Shown here piece after piece: positions 1 through 11,480 of a stretch of 64,000 nucleotides of DNA. Positions within the stretch are counted from its first letter, which is position 1. The number at the start of each line of letters is the position of its first letter. The DNA lies in assembly GCF_002865645.1 (NCBI RefSeq), contig NW_020194644.1, positions 821,289-885,288 on the forward strand. Direction: 5' to 3'. A program made the translations under genes and the position numbers. The notes under the pieces were generated by a model. The model searched no databases. It was not told where the DNA came from and saw nothing but the letters and a program-made list of their open reading frames with translations. Origin of the DNA: Hyaloscypha bicolor E. Lineage: Eukaryota; Ascomycota; Leotiomycetes; Helotiales; Hyaloscyphaceae.

Positions 1-453
1 CCGATTATTATTTAAGATATATTATTCGAAACTGCTAGATTCCCGGCACTTTCCGCGAGCTCAGCAGTTCCCTAAGTCATTGCTAATTCATTGCTAGTAG
101 CAGTAACAGATGGCTCGAGAGGTGTTCTTAATAGAGTGAGAAAGAATTACTGACATCTCGCCCTTAAATCAGTATATCGATCCCCGTTTATCTCATTTAT
201 CCTTTTATATTTACTCGAAGTACCTTTTCAAATGTTACAGATTTCTTTTGTTAAATATTTATAGAGTTTAATATCCGAAAAATCTGGGTAAGATATGCCG
301 AAACAAATATTGATGTGGTAATAAATTATAGTTCAGGGCGCTTGAGGCAACTCTTGCAGCAGCTGAACGGATTATTTGAATGGGCTTCATGTGAGGGCAG
401 GGCGGCAAACATTATAACTTACGGTTTAAACAGTATCTCTCTCGCCATATTTT
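1..453. other. Intergenic, moderately AT-rich, no gene seen
   Basis: No open frame or RNA gene is visible. The stretch lies downstream of the minus-strand HET gene and should contain its 3' UTR. AT content is above that of the gene but below the RIP blocks. A short imperfect duplication (cattgcta twice, around 80-97) is the only structure noticed. Confidence 0.5.
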
Positions 454-2842
454 CTATACCACTGTAATTGTTTGTACAGGGGCGCTATGAAGCCATTCTA
501 AATCTTCTTGAGTTCTGCGGTGCTCATCCAAGTCATACAGCCGCCACGCCTCGACGTTAATGTTAAATACTCCCAGCCTCGAGAAATTCGAGTCGGGCCT
601 TTCTCTAAAGATAAAACCATAATGCACCGTTATCCGTGATTCGAAATTATCAGGAGCAGTCATCTTCAAGAGAAAGACGGGAATAGAATTGGTAACGGAG
701 TTTGAAAATTCCTCCTCCAGTGCATCCAAATATACCTTCGCAGTAGAATATTCAGATTTTGATCTCTTGATGACCTGTCCACGGTCATTGTCGGGAAGTC
801 GCGTGAGCTCTGCTGGCCGTAACCTGCCTTTGAGTACTAAATACCCACTATCAACAGCGCCAAATAGCGGGCTCTGAGCTTTCCTCATGGACTGATGATT
901 AACCCTGCAATCCAGAACCTGGAAGCAATCGTCCAGCCACATAGCTGCCTCGGTATCATCATCTATACAACTGATCGGGGAATTGATAGCGGCCCAGGAC
1001 CATGATGGGCCTTGGTACTTCACAGGACGTGGTTGGAGGTTCCCTGAATAGTTGGCCCAAAGCAATTCAGTAGGCATCGTCTCTGGGTCCCACGTTCCGG
1101 CTTTATACTCAGATCCAATGACTTTTCCAAATTGTGCTGCAATACCAGATATTGCGGGGAGGCGATCAAACCCAAAAGTGAGGGTGCGAGCAGTATAGGC
1201 CGAGACGACAAGCCGCCAAAGATCAAGAGCTTTTCTGATATTCCTCTGATCGGTACTGTCCAAAGATTTATTTGATAGGAGAGCTTTAGCCTTTGGGAAA
1301 ACCCAATCGAATCTCACTTCATTGATTACGGCTTCCTCTTTATATCCATCCGTAAAGCTCAATCCAGTAGAACCAGCCTCCTGTCGAACGTCACTGTGCT
1401 GGCATACCCATCGCGTTTGAGTCTCACCGTAGTCGAGAACGCGGCGTGACAGAAATCGTTCTTGTAATGCCCAAGCACGGAAGTCCAATGGTTCAATAAT
1501 TTCATAATCTGTAGAATAGCCCAAAAAAACAAGAACTGATCCTATCTGGCCTGTGCTGCACTGATATTGTATTAGTGCAGGTCTGGGGGTCTGACACTCT
1601 ATCGATGCTCTGTCTTGTAGAAATCCAGCTTCTACACCGCTGGCTCGACTTGCTGCAATGGTAAAAACCGATTGACCATATACTAGAGGCATTTGAGCAA
1701 TTTCCCGCGCCTTATCTTCTAGATCATCTTGAATGACGCAGAATGCGTCTATCCAGAGGTTCATAACTTGGAGCTTTTCTGTGACTGTTACTGCATCCCT
1801 TATAGTTGGTGGAAGTTCTTCAAAACTGATGCCCGCGAGATATCTCTGGAGTGTATTGGAGGTAGTCTGAACGAGTTGATCTCCGCCCCAACAATAACTT
1901 AACGCCACATAAGGTACTGCCTGATCTTTAGTCTCTCGAAGTCGAAGCTGCAGCCGACCTTGTGTATAGAAGATTTCAATAAGCCGGGTTGGAACAAAGT
2001 TGAGCCGGGGTAATGAGCAATTTGGATGTGTTTCTAAACAGTTTCGTAGCCATGTCTTAGCTATAGCAAAAGAACTCTCCGATCCTGGGTGGATATTGAT
2101 ATATCTGTTCGGAACTTCAAGGGCTGCACAATTGTCTGGGATAATGCTAGTCAGTGAATTTACGACATATGTCAGATGCAAAACCAGGGAACCAGTCTTA
2201 CTAACCTGCAGCGGCGAAAAGTTTCAGAAATCCGCGATGAGACTTGGGTTTAAATTTGAAGAAGAAATGGTGGCGACTTGGGTCATCTTTAGTAAATTCT
2301 AATCCCAATATTCCCCGCTCGAGAATTCCTGGCCTAAGTTCACACTTTTCATCAAGTCCAGACCTGTTCCCCGTTGCTACGATAAAGCCATCTGGGCTTG
2401 TGCTTTCTTCTTCATGGTGTCGCCAATCTTTCAAGAAATAAGAGCAAAAGAGGCATTCCTTGGAAGAATTAAGTCTCGCCTCTGATAGGGTACAGTCGAG
2501 AATATATATTCCTGAAAGCGAACGCAACACTTCCAATCGTGGAAACTCTTGACCGGGTCTGTCGGACACGTCGAATCCATCGGCCGCCTTAGAAGTATCG
2601 TACTTCGCGTGAGCCGCGTGATCTGTACCAGCATCTCCAGCCCACTTTCGGGATCCAATTTCCAGCTGCTCGCAAATCCAATCCCTAACACGTTTGCTGA
2701 GGGCTTTCTCCCCTTCACTATCTTCAGAAACAGGCTCCAGCTGCTTCTCCCACCAATGCTCATCTCCAGTGGCGAGTACTAATCGACTGCAGAACTCGCA
2801 TGAGTGAGGGACGGGAGGAGTGGAGGATTGAGTGACGTCCAT
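454..2842 (-). CDS. HET-domain (heterokaryon incompatibility) protein
   Basis: Two exons: 2842-2206 and 2135-454, joined across a 70-nt intron (donor GTTAGT, branch ACTGACT, acceptor CCCAG) that keeps the frame and gives 772 residues. The start at 2842 has a purine at -3 and G at +4. The N-terminal 210 residues carry two CxxC pairs (C15/C18 and C130/C133), common ahead of fungal HET domains. The HET domain (PF06985 type) runs from about residue 288 to 457, with YVALSYCWGG at 288-297, LWIDAFCVIQDD at 339-350, RAWALQERFLSRR at 432-444 and WVC at 455-457. The C-terminal 300 residues have no recognised domain. HET proteins trigger cell death on non-self fusion, often as effectors of NLR sensors. 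No frameshift or nonsense codon was found, although the gene directly abuts a RIP block. Family assignment is firm; the specific allorecognition role is not. Confidence 0.9.
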
Positions 2843-3036
2843 GACTGCGGAGAACTGCTCGAGATTTGGGGTTCAGTCCTTCCAAGAGTGTAGATAAGTT
2901 GGAATGATGGAAGTTGCGAAGGCTCGACTGCCTTAAAGTTGGGGCCGTATACGCGCAGCGTGAATAAAGTGTCAGCTTGGAATAAGGCGTTTTCTTCTCT
3001 ATGACTAACCATTATCCGGGAATTTTATGGGTGGTC

Positions 3037-3129
3037 ATTGGCTACGGCGAGCGGAAGCGCACCCATTTAGAACAACCAATGAGTTGTTATTTGAGCAAAG
3101 TTTGTGAGAAAAGTACACATTGTGATTGG
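3037..3129 (-). promoter_or_regulatory. Three CCAAT boxes upstream of the HET gene
   Basis: CCAAT pentamers occur at 3037-3041 (as ATTGG), 3076-3080 and 3125-3129 (as ATTGG), spaced about 40-45 bp and 195-290 bp upstream of the HET start. In fungi CCAAT is bound by the HAP/CBC complex. The match is short, so function is only suggested. No gene lies on the plus strand here; the open frame at 3001-3294 has no recognisable domain. Confidence 0.3.
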
Positions 3130-4816
3130 CTCAATAATAAAAGATGTAAGCGCTTTGATGCTGCGGCGGTGAGGGCCAGACTCTGTTCCCATCAAACGCC
3201 AGCGTTATGTCTTTTATTCCTTTGGCTAATGGTTCGGGTGCCGATGCCGATGAAATTCTGCCTTACCGGGGTTTACTTAAATCTCCCAAAGTAACTAAAG
3301 TTTACACTCTAGTATAACTCCTCCTTAACTTAATATAGCAGCTAAAAATCTCACGACAATTAGCTATTATAATGGCTATCTAATTAACTATTAATACCTT
3401 ATATAGTCTCTTATACCTTCTTTAATTACTATATTAGACGTCTATAATAGAGTAGTTATATAAGCAAAAATGCATAGAATAAATAAAAAATAATTTATAA
3501 ATAGAGGTTATATATTCGAATCTAATAGTATTAAATTACTTTTTTAGTTAAGGTAGTAGTATTTTAATTCCCGAATCCGGGATAGTTATATTGCTATTCT
3601 TGGGTATTAGAATACCAAAATTAAGCGAGCATTATTAGAGGCAGCCAAATATAGAGGGCCTTATCCTTATTATTATAGCTATTACCTGAATAACTCTCTA
3701 TTCTTTCTCGATATCCTTTTCTTATATAAGTAGAGCAGGCCTTAGTACTCTCCGATCTCAATACCTAATCTTCTCTTATCCTCTATTCCTATAAATATAT
3801 CTGTCTCTTTATAGGTATAGCAGATCTTAGCTTATAAAGTCCAGTTATCCTCTATTACTCTCTTCTATTAATATCCCTTGCTATCTCTCTGAAGTTAAGC
3901 AAAGGCTATAGGCATGGCAGTTAATATCTTGCCCCGACTATCCCTAGTCCGAAAATAATATTAACTAATCTAATTATAATAACTATTATATTACTAGGGA
4001 TATTATATAAAGTAAAGTAGCCAAATTTGAGAATAGAGATAACTATTATTAAGATATCTAAAGTATAAGAATAATCGTATTAAAGGAATTTAAATATCTA
4101 GCTAACTAAGCTAGTACTAATAAGGGAAACTAGTACCGGTATATGTAATTACTAACTAATAGACTCTTCTAGGTTTTAATACCCTTAGTAAGACCTGGTA
4201 ATAAGAATATCCCGAAAGAAATATAAATATTAGGTTTTATTCCTAGTTTTAGAATAAGTAAAGAAATAAAATCAAGGTAGTATATAGAGTAGTACTTTAT
4301 ATATATATTCTAGCCGGGCAGTTCTAATTCGAAAATTAATATATTTACTTCCTAATTAGGAAATAATAAGGCCAGATATATATATTAATACTACTAGAGA
4401 ACGAATTATATATAATAGTAATAATTATAAATAAATTAATAGTATTTTTAGTCCGATATATTTGGCCGGATAAAACCAGGTATTTTAGGCCATATATAGC
4501 TATTATTAAGTCTTGTATTACTATTAAGTATATAGTCTTATTATAGAGAACTTGAGAATACTACTAGAATATAGTAGTATATTAATTTTAATAGAAAATT
4601 TAATAAGAAATAATATTAAATAAGTATAAGTACTAGAATAGTTAATTGGCTAGTTAGAATAGTTTCTTGGTTCCTAGTTACTAAATAAACGAGGGCTTGG
4701 CAGGTTTATAGAAAGAAAGAAGTATAGAGAAGGCTATTATATAACTAGAATTAATTAGGTAATATAAGTAATAGTAGATATATATAGTTATATGTTTCCG
4801 AATTATATAGAAATAA

Positions 4817-4866
4817 GATAATAATAATAATAATAATAATAATAGTAATAGTAATAGTAATAATAA
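4817..4866. repeat. AAT-type trinucleotide microsatellite
   Basis: An uninterrupted (ATA)n run passes into (GTA/ATA)n. It lies inside the RIP block and has no coding context. Confidence 0.8.
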
Positions 4867-6349
4867 AAGAAAAAGTAATATAATAAATTAGGAATTAGTA
4901 TATACCTTAATAATAAAAGTTACTTTATTTACTTTAAAAAAATAGTATTAAAAGTAAAAGAATTATACTAGGGAATTAGTAATGAGAATTAGTAATGGGA
5001 ATTATAATATAGTATCTTACTTAGCTAGATTCAGATAGTAACTTCTTACTAGAGAGAATATATTAAGCTTTATAATATATATAAGATTCTAGTATATCTA
5101 GTAGTTTAATAGTAATACCTATAAAACCAGTTTTCTAGATTAATTCTATTAATAAAGAAAATAACTAGCTTTTAGGCAACTAGTTTATAATTTATAAATA
5201 CCAGGATTTGATCTAAAACTAGATCTCAAACTTCTATTATATAACCGAATTACTTAATAAATTACTACTATATATATTTTACCTTAATATAATTCAACTA
5301 TTACTAACCCTCGTTTTTTATTATTCTACTATCTCTAGAATCGAATTCTACCGGGTTTAATTAGTTTCCCAACCTGCAGGGAATCTAATATTACCTCTTA
5401 ATATCTAAAAGGCCCTAATCCGTATATTATAATAAACAGGAACTACTAAATTAGCTATATAACTCAGAGCCTTCTATAAAACTAATTATGACTTTATAAA
5501 CTATATCTTATCAGAAACCTTTATAGTAATTAAATAAATCAGAGAAGAAATTAAAAGAGACTCTTTACTCCTATATTATTAAACCCGAGCTAAATCTAAA
5601 AGCTTTTCTCTAAAAGTAATATAATTCTTAAAAGCCTGGGTCTATATAAGAGTTATATTCCGAGCTACTATTCGCAAATTCGAATACCTATTTAATATTA
5701 AACCTGTGCCTTTAGATTCTAGTAAATCAGGATTTAATAGACTATTAAATTAGAGATCCTCTTTAGGCTTTACTTTAGTAAGTACCTCTAATACTCTAAT
5801 AGGAATCCTGCTAATTAAGAACCCGGTATCTTATATAGGGAACCCATCCGAGATTCCTATAAATCTAATTAAGAGGCTTATAGAAACTATAAGTATAAAT
5901 AGTTATAGTATAGGAAATATAAATAGAGGCAGAGGCAGAAATAATTAGATAATCCTGGCCCGGGAAATCTTACTAATAATTAGTAAGCTATTACTTTAAT
6001 AATTATAAATATTATTTTCTAGCTTTAGTAAAATAATGCTACTACTATTTTATAATAGGAACCCTAGTAGAATTAAAGCCAAAATAACTATATTTACTTC
6101 GAGGATATAAGAGTTTTTAACCCGGATCTAAAGGATATTAAAATTAATAGTTCAGGAATTATTAGTATTAGAAAGCTTATGATTTATACTAATATCTATA
6201 TTTTTATAAATAGAATTCGGGAAATTATAAATAAGAAAAGCAATTAAGTAGTTCAAGAAAACTGGACTTTATAGCTTTATAATAAAGGAATTATATAATA
6301 TATATATAAGCTTTCCAATTTGAAATAAGACCTCTTAACTAATACTTTA

Positions 6350-8800
6350 GTTAATAAGATCTATAGTATACTTATAAAGCAATTTAAGGAATCTATAAGT
6401 AGTATAATAAAATATATAAGAAAGACTTAATTTGGCCTAGCTAATCTTTAGAAAGAAGAATCTATATATAGCTTTATATAAACTGTATTCCAATATACTA
6501 AGATAGCTAGTATAAAATCCGATTTCTTTTAGTTAATAGTAGCCTATAATATACTAGAGCTTTCTATCTAAGTAAATATATTAGTACTTATAGAATTAAT
6601 AGCTAAGGAAAAATAGTTAAAGAGGTAGATTCTAAATTAATACTCTTCGAAAATATAATAGAAGAAATAAATACTAGTAGTTAATACTTCTCGAAAAGTA
6701 AATAGCTTTAATTTACTAGCTATAGCTCTTTATATTTCGGTCTCTATTTCTAGAACTTTTAGTATTCTCAGAATCAGTTTCCTTAAACTATATATTAAAA
6801 TAATTCTCAGTAGTCAGGATCTTTCTAGTATTCTTAGTAATTCCAAAATTACTAAAGTTATTATAACTATAGTAATTTCGAAAATTAAGGTTATAGAGAA
6901 TTCCAAACTGGAATAAATCGAGGTTTCTAATAATAGAGCTATACTAATTATCCCTAAAATCAGATTTCTAACCTATAGTAAGAAGCCTAAAAGGCTTTAC
7001 TAGCTCCCTGCCTATAGCTATAAATTATTAGTACTTTTCTTACTAATAGTATATTTATTTTAATACCGAGATTAGTAAGAAGGAATTCCAGGAACTAGAA
7101 AGTAGTAATTCATTTTATAGTAAATCTATTGAACTACCTATAAACTTTAGTAAGGAGAATTATAAAAACGATTATATATATAATTATAATAAAGAGAATT
7201 TTAATAATAAACCGGTCGGAAACTTTACTACCGTAAATTTCGCCTTTTTAAGTAAAGTTAAAAAGGAAGTTATATATAAGAAATATAAGAAATTATTCTT
7301 AAGTAATAATTAATTATATAACTATATTTATAAAGATAATTGCAAGTATTCAGGAATTCTGAAATTGGCAAGAAATCAGGCTATAGTTAAATCTAATACT
7401 AAAGAAACTACTAAAAAGTTACTAGTAATAAAGAAACCAGAAATTAGTTTAGCTCTTACTATAATTCCAGTTATTAAATCTGCTATAAATTCGAAGTCAG
7501 ATATCGGAACTGGATTCGGATTCAGAAACTAGTACTTTATAACTATAATATTCAAGTTTTCTATTAAGGGTATAATATATAAAGTATATATAGATATAGG
7601 ATATTTAATAACCTTAATTAATTAAAAATAGTTATTAACTAATTAACCCGATATCCCGCTTCGGATTATATTAAAGCCTTTACTAATTAGAGGAATTAGA
7701 AGCAAGGTTTAGTTATAGGAATATATAATACTAGATATGTTTTTCCCTAATATAGATACTAAATCTGGTAAGGAGGTTTTGGCCAAGATTATAAGAGAAG
7801 TATACCTTACTAATAACCTAGTAATAAAACTCCTTATTAGTATAGATATTATAATTCCAGAGAATATTAATATTATAATTTTAAAGAAATCGGGATATAT
7901 TAGAAGCTATAGTATTAATATTATAATTAAAGTCTCTTAAAAGAAAGGCATTCTGAAATCTCTAGCCTATATAATAGCGGGTTTTATAATTCCTGCTTTT
8001 ATATTAATAGTAGTTCTAATCCATTATTCTATTACTATTAAGGATTATAATCTGCTATTTAAACCTAATAAAACGTCGGTTACTCTATTTATTTAGCTAG
8101 TAAATAAGGATATAAAAACGATACTAGCCAGAAATAATTCGAGAAAGCCAGTATTCTTATCTACTATCTAGGAAACCTTATAGATATTAAATATAATAGC
8201 AGATTCCCTATTCTAAATACAGATATTACAGATTTAATAGCCTGCTTCCCAAAGAATTCTACTATAAAGATCCCATAACTATATAGTAAGAATTCTAATA
8301 TAGAAATGAAATAATATACTAGTACTATAATTTACAGAAATATAAAGACTATAGAAATGTTTTCTGACTTTCTGGATAAGTTTCCAGAAAACCTTTTTAA
8401 TAATATCGGATTTATTAACCTACTAGAAGACTACTAGATAAAGATTAACCTATATCCCGATTAGATAAACAGGATTTCTAGTAAGATAAAGATCTATAAG
8501 GCCAGAATCCGTAACTAAGAAATTATTAATAAGACATATAAAAAGCTAGAAGATTAGAATAGGCTATACTAAATAAAATAGCAGGTTCCTATAGCTTTTC
8601 CAATATTTATAGTTTATAAATACGTATCTGGACAGGAATAGCTAGTAAGTCGAGTTATAATTAATATATAGGAGCTAAATAATATAGTAATCCCAGACGC
8701 CTACCCAATACCCTTATAAGAGGAAATACTTCAAGGAATTATGGGATATAAATTTATTATAGTAGTTAAATACAACTTTTTTTTTCTTTGTCCCAAGGTC
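6350..8800 (+). mobile_element. Ty3/Gypsy retrotransposon relic (gag, protease, RT)
   Basis: Plus-strand frames read through RIP stops resemble Gypsy Gag-Pol. Around 6360-7000 there is a gag-like stretch. At 7570-7940 lies an aspartic protease: the DTG triad reads YIDIG (Thr to Ile, a C-to-T change), followed by EVLAKIIREVYL and LISIDIIIPENI, the usual retropepsin C-terminal block. A 67-codon open frame at 7737-7940 is a surviving piece of this domain. At 8400-8790 the N-terminal half of reverse transcriptase is readable (FPIFIVYKYVSGQEQL, then VIINIQELNNIVIPDAYPIP). The RT stops near 8790, before the catalytic YxDD region, where unrelated sequence begins. Non-functional. LTRs were not identified. 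Confidence 0.8.
7570..7940 (+). pseudogene. Retropepsin fragment of the Gypsy relic
   Basis: This is the aspartic-protease domain of the surrounding Gypsy remnant. Its active-site DTG is changed to DIG. The open part after 7737 is not an independent gene: its residues match the downstream half of fungal Gypsy proteases (AKIIREV, then a PENINI segment). Confidence 0.7.
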
Positions 8801-8807
8801 GGTTAGT

Positions 8808-11480
8808 AAGCTTACTACTTTTACTCAGGCACTAATTACCTTTAGCTTACCCTCTTCTTACCCAGCTTACCTGAGTAACCTGAGTAACCTGAGTAACCTG
8901 AGTAACCTGAGTAACCTGAGTAACCTGAGTAACCTGAGTAACCTGAGTAACCTGAGTAACCTGAGCAGGTACCTATTATTTACTTATATATCTAATCTCT
9001 AACTAGGCTGGATATAGACTAGGACCTTTTCATTTTATTTTTATTAAGTTTTAGTAATAATACCTAGAGAGCCTAAACAGGTTTTTAAAGATCTCAAACT
9101 AGACTCTTATAAAAATAGATCTATATTATATTATAAGTAATTACCTATAGTATTAAATTATAAAGGTCTTATTTAAAGAAAGAAATTTACTACTATTTTC
9201 TATAAACTCTCTTTCTACCTCTATTTATAACCTGAATTCCTGCTTTCTAACTTAATTACTAGGCTATTTCTAATTTCTCTTTTCAGGTATTACTATATAA
9301 TCTATACTATTTTATTTCTATTTATTTCTTTATTATATATATTTTATTCTTATTACTTTATAATTCTTTATAATACTAAAGTATAAATTACCTAAAGATT
9401 TCTTTAAAAAAGCCTATAAAAATAGCTCTAAAAAGAATAAAGATATTATTATTACCAGAGAAGAAGTTAAAAGAATACTTAAACTATATATACTAAAGAG
9501 ATATTACTATATACTAGTAATATAGAAATAATAAGGTCTTTATAATCTAAAGTAAAATATTTCTAATACTTAGTTCTTTATTTAATAAATATATATTTGA
9601 AAATCCTAGTATTACTTTATATAATATAAAAATACTATAAGATTTTACTATAGATATAGTATATAGTATTAATAGAGCTTATAGTAATTCTATAATATAT
9701 ATAAGTATAATTATCTTATATTTAAAGGATTTTTCTAATAGCTTAAGAAATAATAGATAGCTCGAACTTAATAAAGTATTAATTATAAGTACTAGAAATA
9801 TATATAATTTCTTTTTTCTAGAAATATAAATTCTAATTACTAATATAGTTTAATTTATATAAAGTCCTTTACTAGAATTACTTAAAATAATATATTAAAA
9901 GCAGAAAAGGAAATATAATATAATAGTTTATTTTAAATACTTTAGAACTCAATTCTAGTAATATAATTAGAATAGATCTTTAGAGCAAGATTCAGGTAAA
10001 TATCTTCTTATTATTAAGAGTTAAAAAGTATATAGAATTTACTTATTAACCTGATTCTAATTAAGGCCTCTGTTATTAAATAAGTCTCTTAGTACTTAAA
10101 TAATAATTAGATACTATAACTAATAGTTTTTATTAGAATATTAAGTTCGAACTATTTTAAAACAAGAATAAAAACCCAGAATTTATTATATAGCTTATAT
10201 AAGATATAAAAAATATAACTAATACCTTATATAAAAGATTTACTTAATTAAAAGATACTAAAACTAATTAAGGGCTAATAATTTAATAGACTATAGTACT
10301 TTTTATATAAGAAGTTAGTACTTATACTATTATTTTAAAATCCAATTCTTATATATTTTATTATTTTAATCTTAAAGAGTACTTTTAGAATATATAAGAT
10401 AATAAAGGTACTTTTTAATCTTAAACTATTACTAGATAATAAAATATATTAACTAAAGTAGAATCTAACTATTCTCGATATATCTTTTTTTTAGAGAAGT
10501 ATTAGAAAGATTAATATAGCTAGTATATATAGTAAATATTTAAAGAATCTAGGTATTTACTTCTATTATATTATACTATCTATAAACTATAATTTCAGAG
10601 TAAAAGGCTTATAAATTATTAGTATATTCTATTTATACTAATTAGAAATATTCGGCTTCTAACTATTATATATAAATAAGCTATATTTATTAATTCAGAG
10701 AATAAAATATAGTAGATATATAAATAAGAATACCTATTATAATTATTATATTTTAAATAATACTAGAATTAATAGTTAAAATACATATTTTAGTACTCTA
10801 GTATATAGCCTTTCTAGTAACCTATTTCGGGACTTAACTATATCCCGTAATTTAGAACTATAATAGTTTCTTCCTACTAAAAAGTAGAATGAGTTCGAGA
10901 ATAGTCCGGAATTCAGGGCTATTAAAGATAAGTTAGAAAATCTTTTTTTATTCTCTAAAAATAATTTAGTAATAAAGAATTAATAAAAAGAATTATAGAT
11001 ATAAAAGAGAAAGCTAGTTATAGAAGAACTTTATAAATACCAGATATACTAACTAAAAGAGCTTTCTTCTAAAAATAATAAGTCTGATTTAATTAAATAT
11101 TACCGGATTTTATTTTCTTATATTTATACTCTAATACTAGAATATAATTATCTAGTAAATAATATATTTATTATTATTCCTATTTATAGTAATATAGGGC
11201 AAGTAGTTTTTTATAATCTAATTACTTTCTATTAATAAGATATTAAAGTTATATACTACCTTAACTTAAAGCTAGAAAAATACTTCTATTTAATAATAGA
11301 TTATAAGTATAAGATATTTAAATTAATACTATAGCTTTTTTTATTATTATTTTTTATTATAGGCCTAGCTAATATAAGCTCTATTAATAGTAAACTAGCT
11401 TTATAAAAATAGTAGTATATATATAGTTACTATAAAAAGCATCTTATAATAAGTAATAATTTTATTAAACTATACTTCTT
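8808..11480 (+). mobile_element. DUF3435-type (Crypton-like) element relic
   Basis: Read through stops, the plus strand from about 9390 to 11300 resembles the large fungal DUF3435 family, linked to tyrosine-recombinase elements. The clearest block is 10817-10940 (SNLFRDLTISRNLEL, then a Lys/Gln-rich linker and NSPEFRAIKDKLE). A charged segment near 11000-11040 (QKRKLVIEELYKYQ) and a Gln-Gln-Asp block near 11240 follow, in the order I expect for the family. The left end appears at about 8808, directly after the interrupted Gypsy RT. The right end was not found. Numerous TAG/TAA codons make it a relic. Family assignment is from memory of family patterns, so moderate. Confidence 0.55.
8870..8968 (+). 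repeat. 9-bp minisatellite, CCTGAGTAA x 10
   Basis: Ten perfect head-to-tail copies of the 9-mer cctgagtaa (8870-8959) are followed by a degenerate unit (cctgagcag). They sit between the interrupted Gypsy RT and the DUF3435-like frame. The array keeps C and G bases and shows none of the point mutations seen on either side. Confidence 0.95.

Noticed and set aside
3001..3294. 97-codon plus-strand gene
   Set aside because: Runs through the presumed HET promoter, has no domain and ends at the RIP boundary.
3500..3600. tRNA-like arm (ggttatatattcgaatct; cccgaatccggg hairpin)
   Set aside because: No matching acceptor or anticodon arms could be folded around either motif.
7737..7940. Stand-alone 67-codon gene
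   Set aside because: It is a piece of a Gypsy retropepsin continuous with decayed protease sequence on both sides.
8870..8968. CRISPR array or telomere repeat
   Set aside because: Units are contiguous 9-mers without spacers, in a eukaryotic context, and the unit does not match a TTAGGG telomere.
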